This document shows, piece by piece, positions 42,187 through 50,985 of a DNA stretch of 64,000 nt (position 1 is the first letter of the stretch; each line of letters opens with the position of its first letter). The translations under genes were made by a program, and so were the position numbers. The notes under the pieces are model-generated. The model was not told where the DNA came from, made no database searches, and was given only the letters and a program-made list of their open reading frames with translations. Origin of the DNA: Phycicoccus sp. Soil802 (GTDB lineage: Bacteria; Actinomycetota; Actinomycetes; Actinomycetales; Dermatophilaceae); NCBI RefSeq assembly GCF_001429605.1, contig NZ_LMSS01000002.1, positions 476,618-540,617 of the forward strand. Reading direction: 5' to 3'.

Positions 42187-43632
42187 ATGTCAGCACCGAG
42201 TCCGGGATACTCCATCACCGTGCGGGCCCAGGCGCCTGTCGCGATCGACACCACCGGTGTCATCGCCGCAGCGGTGGCCGCGGCCGGAGGGGCGCTCACC
42301 GCCCTCGACGTCGTGGAGTCGCGCAGTGACCACCTGGTCGTCGACGTGACCTGCAATGCCTCCGACGCCGACCACGCCGACCAGATCACTGCGCAGATCG
42401 CCGCCGTCCCTGGGGTGACGGTGCGCAAGGTCAGCGACCGCACCTTCCTGCTCCACCTCGGCGGCAAGCTCGAGGTCGTGCCGAAGGTGCCGCTCAAGCA
42501 CCGCGACGACCTGTCCCGCGCCTACACCCCCGGGGTGGCCCGCGTCTGCCTGGCCATCGCCGAGAACCCCGAGGACGCCCGCCGCCTCACCATCAAGCGC
42601 AACACCGTCGCCGTGGTCACCGACGGCTCCGCGGTGCTGGGGCTCGGCAACATCGGGCCTGCTGCGGCGCTCCCGGTGATGGAGGGCAAGGCGGCGCTCT
42701 TCAAGCAGTTCGCGGGGGTCGACGCGTGGCCGGTGTGCCTCGACACCCAGGACACCGAGCAGATCATCATGATCGTCAAGGCGATCGCCCCGGTCTACGG
42801 CGGCATCAACCTCGAGGACATCTCGGCGCCGCGGTGCTTCGAGATCGAGGCCCGGCTGCGCGACGAGCTCGACATCCCGGTCTTCCACGACGACCAGCAC
42901 GGCACCGCGATCGTCACCCTCGCCGCCCTGCGCAACGCCCTGCGCGTCGTGGACAAGAAGCTGGAGGAGGTGCGGATCGTGGTCTCCGGGGTGGGTGCCG
43001 CCGGACACGCCATCGTCCGGCTCCTCGACGCCCAGGGTGCCACCGACATCATCGGGTGTGACCGCCGCGGCGCCCTGGATCCCGAGGCCGACCACGCGGA
43101 CGAGTTCCGCGGCTGGATCGCCCGCAACACCAACCCTTCCCGCACGACCGGGACGCTCAAGGAGGTGCTGCGCGGGGCCGACGTGTTCATCGGCGTCTCG
43201 GCGCCGAACCTGCTCGACGGCGACGACATCGCGGGCATGGCCGACCGGGCCGTCGTCTTCGCGATGGCCAACCCCGACCCCGAGGTCGACCCCGTGGCGG
43301 CAAGCCACCACGCCGCGGTCGTCGCCACGGGCCGCTCCGACTACGCCAACCAGATCAACAACGTCCTTGCCTTCCCCGGCTTCTTCCGCGGACTGCTCGA
43401 CGCCGGTGCCCGCGACATCACCGACGAGATGATGATCGCGGCGGCGGCGGCGATCGCCGACTGCGTCCACCCCGACGAGCTCAACGCCAGCTACATCGTG
43501 CCCAGTGTCTTCGACGCCGACGTCGCGCCAGCCGTGGCCGCCGCGGTGCGACAGGCGGCCGGAGGGCGGCACGCCGACCAGGCCGCGCGGCATACCGGCT
43601 CCGCCACGAGCCGCGAGGCGGCGACCCGGTGA
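42187..43632 (+). CDS. NAD(P)-dependent malic enzyme with N-terminal ACT-like domain
   Basis: 481 residues. Residues about 1-85 form an ACT-like regulatory domain. The catalytic part carries the active-site Tyr in [12 protein letters not shown], the Lys in [12 protein letters not shown], metal ligands in [12 protein letters not shown] and [13 protein letters not shown], and NAD binding in [16 protein letters not shown]. It decarboxylates malate to pyruvate. ATG 42187 is preferred over GTG 42184 because GAGG is 8 nt upstream. Its promoter shares operators with the uricase operon, and it overlaps the CitE-like gene (GTGA), so it probably disposes of malate formed from glyoxylate. Confidence 0.92.
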   Translation: MSAPSPGYSITVRAQAPVAIDTTGVIAAAVAAAGGALTALDVVESRSDHLVVDVTCNASDADHADQITAQIAAVPGVTVRKVSDRTFLLHLGGKLEVVPKVPLKHRDDLSRAYTPGVARVCLAIAENPEDARRLTIKRNTVAVVTDGSAVLGLGNIGPAAALPVMEGKAALFKQFAGVDAWPVCLDTQDTEQIIMIVKAIAPVYGGINLEDISAPRCFEIEARLRDELDIPVFHDDQHGTAIVTLAALRNALRVVDKKLEEVRIVVSGVGAAGHAIVRLLDAQGATDIIGCDRRGALDPEADHADEFRGWIARNTNPSRTTGTLKEVLRGADVFIGVSAPNLLDGDDIAGMADRAVVFAMANPDPEVDPVAASHHAAVVATGRSDYANQINNVLAFPGFFRGLLDAGARDITDEMMIAAAAAIADCVHPDELNASYIVPSVFDADVAPAVAAAVRQAAGGRHADQAARHTGSATSREAATR

Positions 43633-44885
43633 CCGTCGACCTGGCTGCCCTGGGCGCGACCCTCGACGAGCGCCTGCGGCACGCCGATGCCGACCTCGCC
43701 ACGCGCTTCCCCGGCGAGCGACCGGTGCGCCAGCCGGTCCACACGGTCTACGTGCCGGCTGACCGCTACGACTCCGAGCTGGTCGGGCGCTGGCGGACCG
43801 AGGCGGTCGCTTCCCTCGACGAGCACGGCGGTGGCGCCGACGGGGTGGCAGGCGCGTTCGGGCTGCCCCCGACGCTCGCTGCCGACCTGCTCCAGCGGGT
43901 GCGGGACAAGCTCGAGCGTGAGGCCATCGAGGACCTGCGGATCGACTTCGAGGACGGCTACGGCGCGCGGTCCGACGAGGAGGAGGACGCGGCCGTCGAC
44001 GCCGCGGCCGCGGCGCTCCTGCGCGCCGTCGACGCAGGGACCGCGACCGCCTTCAACGGCATCCGGTTCAAGAGCTTCGAGGCCCCCACCCGGCAGCGCG
44101 GCCTGCGCACGTTCGCACGGTTCGTCGAGGCGGTGACCCGCGACGGGCGGCTGCCGGACGGGTTCGTGGTGACCTTCCCCAAGGTCACGTCCGTCGACCA
44201 GGTCGAGGCGATGGTGGTCGCCTGCGAGCAGCTCGAGCAGGGCGTCGGGCTGGCCCCCGGGGCGATCCGGTTCGAGATCCAGGTCGAGACCCCCCAGGCC
44301 ATCGGCGGGCCGGACGGCACGGCCCTGGTCGCCCGGATGGTGCACGCCTCGTCGGGCCGCTGCACCTCGCTGCACTACGGCACCTACGACTACTCCGCCT
44401 CCTGCGGCATCGCGGCGGCCTACCAGTCGATGGAGCACCCAGCGGCTGACCATGCCAAGGCGGTCATGCAGGTCGCCGCTGCGGGGACCGGCGTGCACCT
44501 GTCCGACGGCTCGACCAACGTGCTGCCCGTCGGCGACCACGAGCAGGTCGTGGCGGCCTGGCGGCTGCACGGACGGCTGGTGCGACGTTCGCTCGAGCGC
44601 GGCTACTACCAGGGCTGGGACCTGCACCCGGCCCAGCTGCCGAGCCGGTTCCTCGCGACCTACGCCTTCTACCGCGAAGGTCTGCCGGCGGCGGGCCAGC
44701 GCCTGAAGAACTATGTGGGACAAGTGGATTCGGGCGTCATGGACGAGCCGGCCACGGCACGTGCCCTCTCCGACTTCGTGGTCCGGGCGCTCGACTGTGG
44801 TGCCACGGACGAACAGGAGGTGCAGGCCCTGACCGGCCTGGACCGCGCTGCCATCGACCGCCTGGCCCGTCGTTCGCCCGCCTGA
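43629..44885 (+). CDS. DUF6986-like protein, HpcH/CitE aldolase-malate synthase superfamily
   Basis: 418 residues from GTG 43629. IDFEDGYGARSDEEEDA and AIRFEIQVETPQAIGG (with the Glu/Asp metal ligands of CitE-type lyases) and LHYGTYDYSASCGI place it in the citrate lyase beta/malate synthase superfamily. It is longer than CitE (about 290) and shorter than malate synthase G. It is translationally coupled to malic enzyme and lies under a promoter shared with urate genes. A malate-synthase-like or other glyoxylate-using role is therefore attractive, but this is inference. Confidence 0.8.
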   Translation: MTVDLAALGATLDERLRHADADLATRFPGERPVRQPVHTVYVPADRYDSELVGRWRTEAVASLDEHGGGADGVAGAFGLPPTLAADLLQRVRDKLEREAIEDLRIDFEDGYGARSDEEEDAAVDAAAAALLRAVDAGTATAFNGIRFKSFEAPTRQRGLRTFARFVEAVTRDGRLPDGFVVTFPKVTSVDQVEAMVVACEQLEQGVGLAPGAIRFEIQVETPQAIGGPDGTALVARMVHASSGRCTSLHYGTYDYSASCGIAAAYQSMEHPAADHAKAVMQVAAAGTGVHLSDGSTNVLPVGDHEQVVAAWRLHGRLVRRSLERGYYQGWDLHPAQLPSRFLATYAFYREGLPAAGQRLKNYVGQVDSGVMDEPATARALSDFVVRALDCGATDEQEVQALTGLDRAAIDRLARRSPA

Positions 44886-44890
44886 CCGCC

Positions 44891-44919
44891 TGGCGTCCCT
44901 CCTCGCCTCGTTGACGCCA
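44891..44919 (+). terminator. Weak hairpin after the CitE-like gene
   Basis: TGGCGTC and GACGCCA form a 7-bp stem with a 15-nt loop, 6 bp after the stop. There is no T-tract. Confidence 0.35.
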
Positions 44920-44947
44920 CGTCGCTGACCTCAGCGGGGCGCGCGGG

Positions 44948-44953
44948 TAGGTT
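44948..44953 (+). promoter_or_regulatory. Leaderless -10 element for HTH regulator
   Basis: TAGGTT lies 6 nt before ATG 44960; no Shine-Dalgarno is visible. Confidence 0.45.
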
Positions 44954-44959
44954 GGCCGC

Positions 44960-45472
44960 ATGCGCGTGCGGGTGGAGTTCACGACCGAGCCGTTCCATGG
45001 CGAGGACGACCAGCTGCCGGCGCACGTCACCGCGTCCGCCGACGCGCTGAGGTATGCCGGGTTGTCACCCGACCTGGGACCGCTCGGCACGTCCGTGGAG
45101 GGCGAGGCCGACGTGGTCGTCGACGCCGTGGCCGCGGCGCTCAAGGAAGCCATGTCCCACGGAGCGACCCGGGTGACGCTCACCCTGGGGGACGTCGACG
45201 CCGTCACCGCCTCTGCGCCGGTCGCTGGTGCCACGGACTTCACCGACGGGCTGTCGCGGCTCATCGCCGACGTCGAGCGCGAGCTCGGTGGCGCGCTGGC
45301 CACCCTGCCACGCGCCGAGAAGCAGCACGCCGTGCGGCTGCTGGAGGAGCGCGGGGCGTTCGAGATGCGCCGTAGCGCGGAGACCGTGGCGGAGGCGCTG
45401 GGCCTGACCCGCTTCACCGTCTACAACTACCTGAACCGGATCCGCGACTCGGCGGCCGAGCCCACCGGCTGA
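44960..45472 (+). CDS. Regulator: MTH1187/thiamine-binding-like domain fused to DauR-type HTH
   Basis: 170 residues. Residues 1-75 (RVRVEFTTEPFHGEDDQLPA, LGTSVEGEADVVVDAVAAAL) resemble the MTH1187/YkoF small-ligand fold. Residues about 105-165 hold a helix-turn-helix like the C-terminus of YheO/DauR (RLLEERGAFEMRRSAETVAE followed by GLTRFTVYNYLNRIRD). It is probably a ligand-responsive regulator, and it directly precedes the uricase promoter by 84 bp, so it is a candidate for one of the shared operators here. Both domain assignments are by pattern; no ligand is known. Confidence 0.78.
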   Translation: MRVRVEFTTEPFHGEDDQLPAHVTASADALRYAGLSPDLGPLGTSVEGEADVVVDAVAAALKEAMSHGATRVTLTLGDVDAVTASAPVAGATDFTDGLSRLIADVERELGGALATLPRAEKQHAVRLLEERGAFEMRRSAETVAEALGLTRFTVYNYLNRIRDSAAEPTG

Positions 45473-45545
45473 CGCGGCATACCCATCCCTGGGATCTCGG
45501 CGACCGCTCGTCGCAAGGGCACCGAACTTTTGAGGCGACAACTTT

Positions 45546-45560
45546 TCAACAAACTGTTGA
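45546..45560. promoter_or_regulatory. Palindromic operator TCAACA-N3-TGTTGA before uricase
   Basis: A perfect 6-bp inverted repeat, TCAACA and TGTTGA around AAC, overlaps the -35 of the uricase promoter. The same operator with spacer GTT occurs in the xanthine dehydrogenase promoter at 62258-62272. Confidence 0.65.
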
Positions 45561-45621
45561 CTGGGTCACACCATCGCATTTATGGTTCCATCATTCGTAA
45601 ACAGGTTTCCACCATTCGGAA
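45557..45621 (+). promoter_or_regulatory. Uricase promoter with tandem operators
   Basis: TTGACT (45557-45562), an 18-bp spacer, TATGGT (45581-45586), then operators TTCCATCATTCGTAA (45586-45600) and TTCCACCATTCGGAA (45607-45621), 21 bp apart. Binding would cover the transcription start, so repression is expected. Confidence 0.75.
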
Positions 45622-45700
45622 GATCTTCGAATCGCTCGGGAAGCCATCCGCGCCACCCACGCCTGACCCGCCAGGGTCGACGGGCACCGCAAGGAGCACC

Positions 45701-46609
45701 ATGAGCTTCGTCCTCGGACCCAACCAGTACGGCAAGGCGGAGAACCGAGTCGTCCGCGTCTACCGCGACACCGCCCGCCACGAGATCCGCGACCTCAACG
45801 TGTCGACCGCCCTGCGCGGCGACTTCACCGAGGCGCACACCACCGGTGACCAGGCCAACGTCCTGCCCACCGACACCCAGAAGAACACCGCCTTCGCCTT
45901 CGCCAAGGAGCACGGCGTCACCTCCCCGGAGGACTACGCCCTCACCCTCGGCCAGCGCTTCCTCGACGTGACACCCGCCGCGAGCGCCAGCCGGATCGAG
46001 GTCGAGGAGTACGCCTGGGACCGCATCGAGGTCGGCGGCACCGGTCACGACCACGCATTCGTGAAGCGGGGTGGCGAGGTACGCACGACCGTCGTCACCC
46101 GCGACCGCAGCGGTGCCGAGCCGCGCGCCTGGGTCGTCTCCGGTGTGAAGGACCTCGTCGTCCTCAAGTCCACCGGCTCGGAGTTCAAGGGCTACCTCAA
46201 GGACGAGTACACGACGCTGAAGGAGACCGACGACCGCATCCTCGCGACCTCGCTCGTGGCGCGGTGGCGTTACGAGACCACCGAGGGCGTGGACTGGAAC
46301 AAGTCGTTCGACGACGTGCGGTCCCTCCTCCTCGAGACGTTCGCGACCACCTACAGCCGCGCGCTGCAGGAGAGCCTCTACGCGATGGGCTCCGCCGTGT
46401 TGGCGGCCCACCCGGAGGTCGCCGAGATCAAGTTCTCCGCCCCCAACAAGCACCACTTCCTGGTCGACCTCGCCCCGTTCGGGCTGGACAACCCGGGTGA
46501 GGTGTTCATCGCCGCCGACCGTCCCTACGGGTTGATCGAGGCCACCGTCCAGCGCGAGAACGGCTCCGACGCCGGCGACGCCTGGCTCACCGTGCCCGGC
46601 TTCTGCTGA
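45701..46609 (+). CDS. uox: Urate oxidase (uricase)
   Basis: 302 residues, the usual uricase length. YGKAENRVVRVYRD carries the catalytic Lys, NVLPTDTQKNTAFAFAKEHG the conserved Thr-Asp segment, and VLKSTGSEFKGYLKDEYTTL and SAPNKHHFLVDL the urate-binding and dimer motifs. It oxidises urate with O2 to 5-hydroxyisourate without cofactor. RBS AAGGAG is 5 nt before ATG 45701. It heads an operon with the urate permease/OHCU fusion, OHCU decarboxylase, HIU hydrolase and 8-oxoguanine deaminase, and is preceded by the tandem-operator promoter. Confidence 0.94.
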   Translation: MSFVLGPNQYGKAENRVVRVYRDTARHEIRDLNVSTALRGDFTEAHTTGDQANVLPTDTQKNTAFAFAKEHGVTSPEDYALTLGQRFLDVTPAASASRIEVEEYAWDRIEVGGTGHDHAFVKRGGEVRTTVVTRDRSGAEPRAWVVSGVKDLVVLKSTGSEFKGYLKDEYTTLKETDDRILATSLVARWRYETTEGVDWNKSFDDVRSLLLETFATTYSRALQESLYAMGSAVLAAHPEVAEIKFSAPNKHHFLVDLAPFGLDNPGEVFIAADRPYGLIEATVQRENGSDAGDAWLTVPGFC

Positions 46610-46614
46610 TGCAC

Positions 46615-46690
46615 TGACGCACCAACGCGCCACACCACCGCGCCACACCACAGCACCACAGCACCGCACCACGTCCTGACCGCCCGCGTC
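46615..46690 (+). other. C-rich, G-poor intercistronic tract (rut-like)
   Basis: The tract carries repeated GCGCCACACCAC and AGCACCACAGCACC units between uricase and the permease. The RNA would be C-rich and unstructured, resembling a Rho-utilisation site that could reduce expression of the downstream genes. Confidence 0.4.
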
Positions 46691-46802
46691 GCGTCACAGC
46701 CGCAAGGACCCCCACCGGCCGGTCACGACGTCCAGCACGCCCTCTCCCGCACGCCCTCCTCCTGCACCCCCTCCTCCCGGAGCCTCCCGAAAGGTGCCTG
46801 TC

Positions 46803-48734
46803 ATGAGCGCAGCCACCGCAACACCCCAGTCCCAGCGCGCCTCCCGCCACCCGGTCGACGAGGTCCTGCCCATCCCGAAGCTCGCGATCTACGGCTTCCA
46901 GCACGTGCTGGCGTTCTACGCCGGCGCGGTCATCGTGCCGATCCTCCTGGCCAGCGCCATCGGCCTGTCGACCCAGGAGCTCATCCACCTGATCAACGCC
47001 GATCTCTTCACCTGCGGCATCGCCTCCATCATCCAGTCCGTCGGGTTCTGGAAGGTCGGCGTGAAACTGCCTCTCCTGCAAGGGGTCACGTTCACCGCCG
47101 TCTCGCCGATGATCGCCATCGGCATGGCCGCCGGGGGCGGCACCGACGGCCTCCTGGTCATCTACGGGGCGGTGATCGTGGCGGGGCTGTCCACCTTCCT
47201 CGTGGCTCCCTACTTCAGCCAGCTCATCCGCTACTTCCCGCCGGTGGTCACCGGTTCGGTGATCACGATCATCGGCCTGGCACTGCTGCCGGTCGCCGCC
47301 GCCGATGCGGCTGGTGGCGCGGGCCCGACCCTCGACCCGTCGAGCGGACGAAACCTCGCCTACGCCCTCGGGACGCTGGCCCTCATCGTCGCGATCCAGC
47401 GGATCTTCAAGGGCTTCATGGCGACCGTGGCCGTCCTCATCGGACTGGTGGTCGGCACCGTCATCGCGTGGATCCTCGGCGACGCGCACTTCGACTCTGT
47501 GTCGGGCTCGGGCTGGGTCGGGGTCACCACGCCGTTCCACTTCGGCTGGCCCAAGTTCTCGGCGGCCGCGATCATCTCGATGATCGTCGTCATGCTCATC
47601 ACCGCCGTCGAGACCACCGGTGACGTGTTCGCCACCGGAGAGATCGTCGAGAAGCGGGTCGGCAAGGAGGACATCGCCCGGGCCCTGCGCGCCGACGGCC
47701 TGGCCACCACGATCGGTGGCGTCTTCAACTCCTTCCCCTACACCTGCTTCGCCGAGAACGTCGGCCTGGTGCGACTGACCCGGGTCAAGAGCCGCTACGT
47801 CGTCGCCACCGCCGGGCTGATCATGATCATCATCGGCCTGATCCCCAAGGCCGGTGCCATCGTCGCGGGTATCCCGCACCCGGTGCTCGGCGGCGCCGCG
47901 CTGGCGATGTTCGCGACCGTCGCCGTGGTGGGCTTCCAGACCTTGTCGCGGGTCGACTTCCACGACCACCGCAACGTCGTCATCGTGGCGACCGCGGTCG
48001 GCCTCGCGATGTATGTCACCGCGCAGCCCGACGTCGCCAAGGCGGTGCCGGACTGGGCCCAGATCATCCTGGGCTCGGGCATCACGCTCGGCTCGATCAC
48101 GGCCATCGTCCTCAACTTCCTGTTCCACCACGTCGGCTCGAGCCGTGGTCCGGCCGTGGCCGGTGCGCCCGGTGCGCTCGTGCGGCTCAACGAGGTCAAC
48201 CAGATGTCCCGTGAGGACTTCGCCGACACCTTCGGCAGCCTCTTCCAGGGCCCGCGGTGGGTGGTCGAGCGCGCCTACGACTCGCGGCCGTTCAGCGACA
48301 CCAGCGACCTGCGGCGGGCCTTCCAGGAGGCGCTGTTCTCGGCGAACGAGGACGAGCAGCGCCAGCTGATCGACTCCTACCCCGACCTCGGTGCCGACAG
48401 CGTGGCCGAGGGCGACGAGGGGCCCGACTCCCTGCGTGACCAGTCCTCGCTCGGGCTCACCCGGCTCGACGAGAAGGGCCACGGCGAGCTGGCCGAGCTC
48501 ACCTCGCAGTACCGCGACCGGTTCGGCTTCCCCCTCGTGACGTGTGTGCGCGACCGCGACTCGTTCGACCAGGTCGTGCGCACGGGGTGGGAGCGGCTCA
48601 ACAACTCCCAGGCCCAGGAACACGCCTCGGCCCTCGTCGAGATCGCCAAGATCGCCGGCTACCGGTTTGATGACCTCGTGGCCGACGCCAACCCGATCCA
48701 CTCAGCCCGGACCCGCTTCGTGGAGGGTCGATGA
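46803..48734 (+). CDS. Urate/xanthine permease (NCS2) fused to a degenerate OHCU decarboxylase domain
   Basis: 643 residues. Residues 1-450 form an NCS2 nucleobase:cation symporter with about 12-14 helices, a VETTGDVFATGEI motif near 269 and the NAT signature ENVGLVRLTR at 318-327. Residues about 458-630 form a cytoplasmic OHCU decarboxylase domain (RLNEVNQMSREDFADTFGSL; AQEHASALVEIAKIAGYRFD). The catalytic His is Tyr526 (SYPDLG) and the catalytic Glu is Asp546 (SLRDQ), so the domain may be inactive or altered. ATG 46803 is preferred (AAGG 9 nt upstream). It overlaps a separate intact OHCU decarboxylase gene. Confidence 0.9.
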   Translation: MSAATATPQSQRASRHPVDEVLPIPKLAIYGFQHVLAFYAGAVIVPILLASAIGLSTQELIHLINADLFTCGIASIIQSVGFWKVGVKLPLLQGVTFTAVSPMIAIGMAAGGGTDGLLVIYGAVIVAGLSTFLVAPYFSQLIRYFPPVVTGSVITIIGLALLPVAAADAAGGAGPTLDPSSGRNLAYALGTLALIVAIQRIFKGFMATVAVLIGLVVGTVIAWILGDAHFDSVSGSGWVGVTTPFHFGWPKFSAAAIISMIVVMLITAVETTGDVFATGEIVEKRVGKEDIARALRADGLATTIGGVFNSFPYTCFAENVGLVRLTRVKSRYVVATAGLIMIIIGLIPKAGAIVAGIPHPVLGGAALAMFATVAVVGFQTLSRVDFHDHRNVVIVATAVGLAMYVTAQPDVAKAVPDWAQIILGSGITLGSITAIVLNFLFHHVGSSRGPAVAGAPGALVRLNEVNQMSREDFADTFGSLFQGPRWVVERAYDSRPFSDTSDLRRAFQEALFSANEDEQRQLIDSYPDLGADSVAEGDEGPDSLRDQSSLGLTRLDEKGHGELAELTSQYRDRFGFPLVTCVRDRDSFDQVVRTGWERLNNSQAQEHASALVEIAKIAGYRFDDLVADANPIHSARTRFVEGR

Positions 48735-49225
48735 CCCTGGAGCGCCTCAACGCGCTGCCCGCGTCCGAGCTGGAGGAGCAGCTGACCGCGTGCCTCCCGG
48801 TGCCCAGGTGGGTGGCCGCCGTCCGCGACGGCCGACCGTATGCCGCGTGGCCGGACCTCGAAGCCACCGCCGGCGCCGCCGCCCAGCACCTCGACGACGA
48901 GGAGCTGGAGGCGGCGCTGGCCGGCCACCCGCGGATCGGCGAACGCGCCGCCAGCCCGCACCACAACGCGGCCGCCAGCGCGCGGGAGCAGGCCGGGGTG
49001 GACCCGGCCGACGCCGAGGTGGCGCAGGCTCTCGCGGCCGGCAACGCGGCATACGAAGCACGTTTCGACCGGGTGTTCCTCATCCGGGCGGCAGGTCGCT
49101 CCGCGCCCGAGATCCTCGCCGAGCTCGACCGTCGGCTCGGCAACGACGACGACACCGAGCGTGAAGAGACCGTGACCCAGCTGCGCGAGATCGCGCTGCT
49201 CCGACTCCGACAGGTGGCCTCCTGA
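48731..49225 (+). CDS. uraD: OHCU decarboxylase (stand-alone)
   Basis: 164 residues. LAGHPRIGERA holds the catalytic His66, SAREQAGV the catalytic Glu86, and FDRVFLIRAAGRSAPEIL the substrate-binding region with Arg near the end. It converts 2-oxo-4-hydroxy-4-carboxy-5-ureidoimidazoline to S-allantoin. It is coupled by ATGA to the upstream permease fusion and by TGATG to the HIU hydrolase, giving a contiguous enzyme set. Confidence 0.92.
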   Translation: MTLERLNALPASELEEQLTACLPVPRWVAAVRDGRPYAAWPDLEATAGAAAQHLDDEELEAALAGHPRIGERAASPHHNAAASAREQAGVDPADAEVAQALAAGNAAYEARFDRVFLIRAAGRSAPEILAELDRRLGNDDDTEREETVTQLREIALLRLRQVAS

Positions 49226-49566
49226 TGGGAACCCTCAGCACGCACGTCCTCGACACCAGTCTCGGGAAGCCGGCCGCCGGCATCACGGTCGTGCTGGAGT
49301 CCGTTGCGGGAACGGGCCTCTCGAACGACGTGCTCGGCGACGGCATCACCGACGGGGACGGCCGGGTCGGCAGCATCGGCCCGGAGCGCCTGGAAGCTGG
49401 CGACTACCGGCTCAGGTTCGCCTCGGGTGGCTACTTCTCGGCGCGTGGGGTCGAGGCGTTCTACCCCGAGGTGGTCGTGGTGTTCACGATCGCCGACGCC
49501 GACCAGCACTACCACGTGCCGGTGCTGCTCAACCCGTTCGGCTACTCCACCTACCGGGGGTCGTGA
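49225..49566 (+). CDS. uraH: 5-hydroxyisourate hydrolase
   Basis: 113 residues, a transthyretin-related protein. STHVLDTSLGKPAAGITV contains the active-site His, Arg58-type residue follows in ERLEAGDYRLRF, and the C-terminal YRGS tetrapeptide signature is intact (GYSTYRGS). It hydrolyses 5-hydroxyisourate to OHCU, between uricase and OHCU decarboxylase. The start shares a base with the uraD stop. Confidence 0.95.
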   Translation: MGTLSTHVLDTSLGKPAAGITVVLESVAGTGLSNDVLGDGITDGDGRVGSIGPERLEAGDYRLRFASGGYFSARGVEAFYPEVVVVFTIADADQHYHVPVLLNPFGYSTYRGS

Positions 49567-49568
49567 CC

Positions 49569-50966
49569 ATGTCGGCCGTCCCCCGGAAGGTCCTGGACGG
49601 TTGCACGGTGGTGACGATGGACCCGGCTCGCACGGAGCACGCCGTCGGCCACCTCGTCGTCGAAGGGACGCGCATCGTCGCCGTCGCTGCGGGTCGCTAT
49701 GTCGACGATGGCAGCGAAGCAGACGTGGTCGATGCCACGGGTTGCCTGGCCACTCCGGGCCTGGTCAACACCCACCACCACCTCTACCAGTGGGCCACGC
49801 GCGGTCTCGCGGTCGATGCCACGCTCTTCGGCTGGCTGACGGAGCTCTACCCGGTCTGGGGCGGCATCGACGAGGACGTCGTGGGTGCTGCTGCAGCAGC
49901 AGGCCTGGGCTGGCTCGCGCGCACCGGCTGCACGACGTCGATGGACCACCACTACGTCTTCCCCGCCCAGGGTGGTGACGTCCTGGGTGCCGAGGTGGAG
50001 GCTGCGCGGCGAATCGGCCTGCGGTTCCTGGCGACCCGGGGCTCGATGGACCTCGGTCAGAGCCAGGGCGGGCTGCCGCCCGACCACGTGGTCGAGGACC
50101 TCGACACGATCCTGGCCGCGACGGCGGCCGCGGTCGACGCCCACCACGACGCGTCAACCGACTCGATGCTGCGGATCGGGGTCGCCCCGTGCTCGCCCTT
50201 CTCGGTGACCGCAGACCTTCTCCGCGAGTCGGCGGCCCTGGCCCGCGACCGTGGGGTGCGGCTGCACACCCACCTGGCCGAGACGGTCGACGAGGGGCGC
50301 TACTGCGCGGAGCGGTTCGGGCTCAGCCCGCTGGCCTACCTGGAGTCGCTCGGCTGGCTCGGCGACGACGTGTGGCTCGCGCACGGCATCCACTTCGACG
50401 ACCCGGCGATCGGCACCTTGGCGGCCACGGGCACCGGCGTCGCCCACTGCCCGTCGTCGAACGCCCGCCTCGGCGCCGGCATCGCCCGCACCCGCGACCT
50501 GCGTGATGCTGGAGTGCCGGTCGGGCTCGGGGTGGACGGCGCGGCATCGAACGAGGCGTCCTCGCTGGTCGAGGAGGCGCGTCACGCCTTGCTCTTCGCC
50601 CGCGCCAGGGGCGGCCCGGAGGCGCTCGGAGTGCGTGACGCACTCGAGCTCGCCACGATCGGTGGCGCCCGGGTGCTCGGCTGGGACGACCAGATCGGCT
50701 CCCTGGAGGTCGGCAAGCAGGCCGACATCGCCCTCTGGCGGCTCGACGGCCTGGGTCATGCCGGCGTCGTCGACCCGGTGGCTGCCCTCGTGCTCGGCTC
50801 GCAGCCCCCACTGGAGCTGTTGCTCGTCGGCGGCAGACCCGTCGTGTCCCGCGACCGGCTCGTCACGGCCGACGAGGAATCGCTTGCGGCACAGGCGGTC
50901 TCGGCAGGGGAGCGGTTGCTCGCCCGGCACCGCGACTCGGCCGGATATATCTCCGCCACCCGCTGA
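49569..50966 (+). CDS. 8-oxoguanine deaminase
   Basis: 465 residues of the amidohydrolase superfamily. VNTHHHLYQWATRG holds the metal histidines (HxH near 68), LHTHLAETVDE and LAHGIHFDD further ligands, GVAHCPSSNARLGAGIA the substrate loop and GLGVDGAASNE the catalytic Asp. It deaminates 8-oxoguanine to urate, feeding the uricase operon. ATG 49569 is preferred because a GGGGG RBS sits 8 nt upstream; GTG 49563 overlaps the uraH stop. Confidence 0.88.
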   Translation: MSAVPRKVLDGCTVVTMDPARTEHAVGHLVVEGTRIVAVAAGRYVDDGSEADVVDATGCLATPGLVNTHHHLYQWATRGLAVDATLFGWLTELYPVWGGIDEDVVGAAAAAGLGWLARTGCTTSMDHHYVFPAQGGDVLGAEVEAARRIGLRFLATRGSMDLGQSQGGLPPDHVVEDLDTILAATAAAVDAHHDASTDSMLRIGVAPCSPFSVTADLLRESAALARDRGVRLHTHLAETVDEGRYCAERFGLSPLAYLESLGWLGDDVWLAHGIHFDDPAIGTLAATGTGVAHCPSSNARLGAGIARTRDLRDAGVPVGLGVDGAASNEASSLVEEARHALLFARARGGPEALGVRDALELATIGGARVLGWDDQIGSLEVGKQADIALWRLDGLGHAGVVDPVAALVLGSQPPLELLLVGGRPVVSRDRLVTADEESLAAQAVSAGERLLARHRDSAGYISATR

Positions 50967-50985
50967 GACGCCAGCCTGCCCGGTC

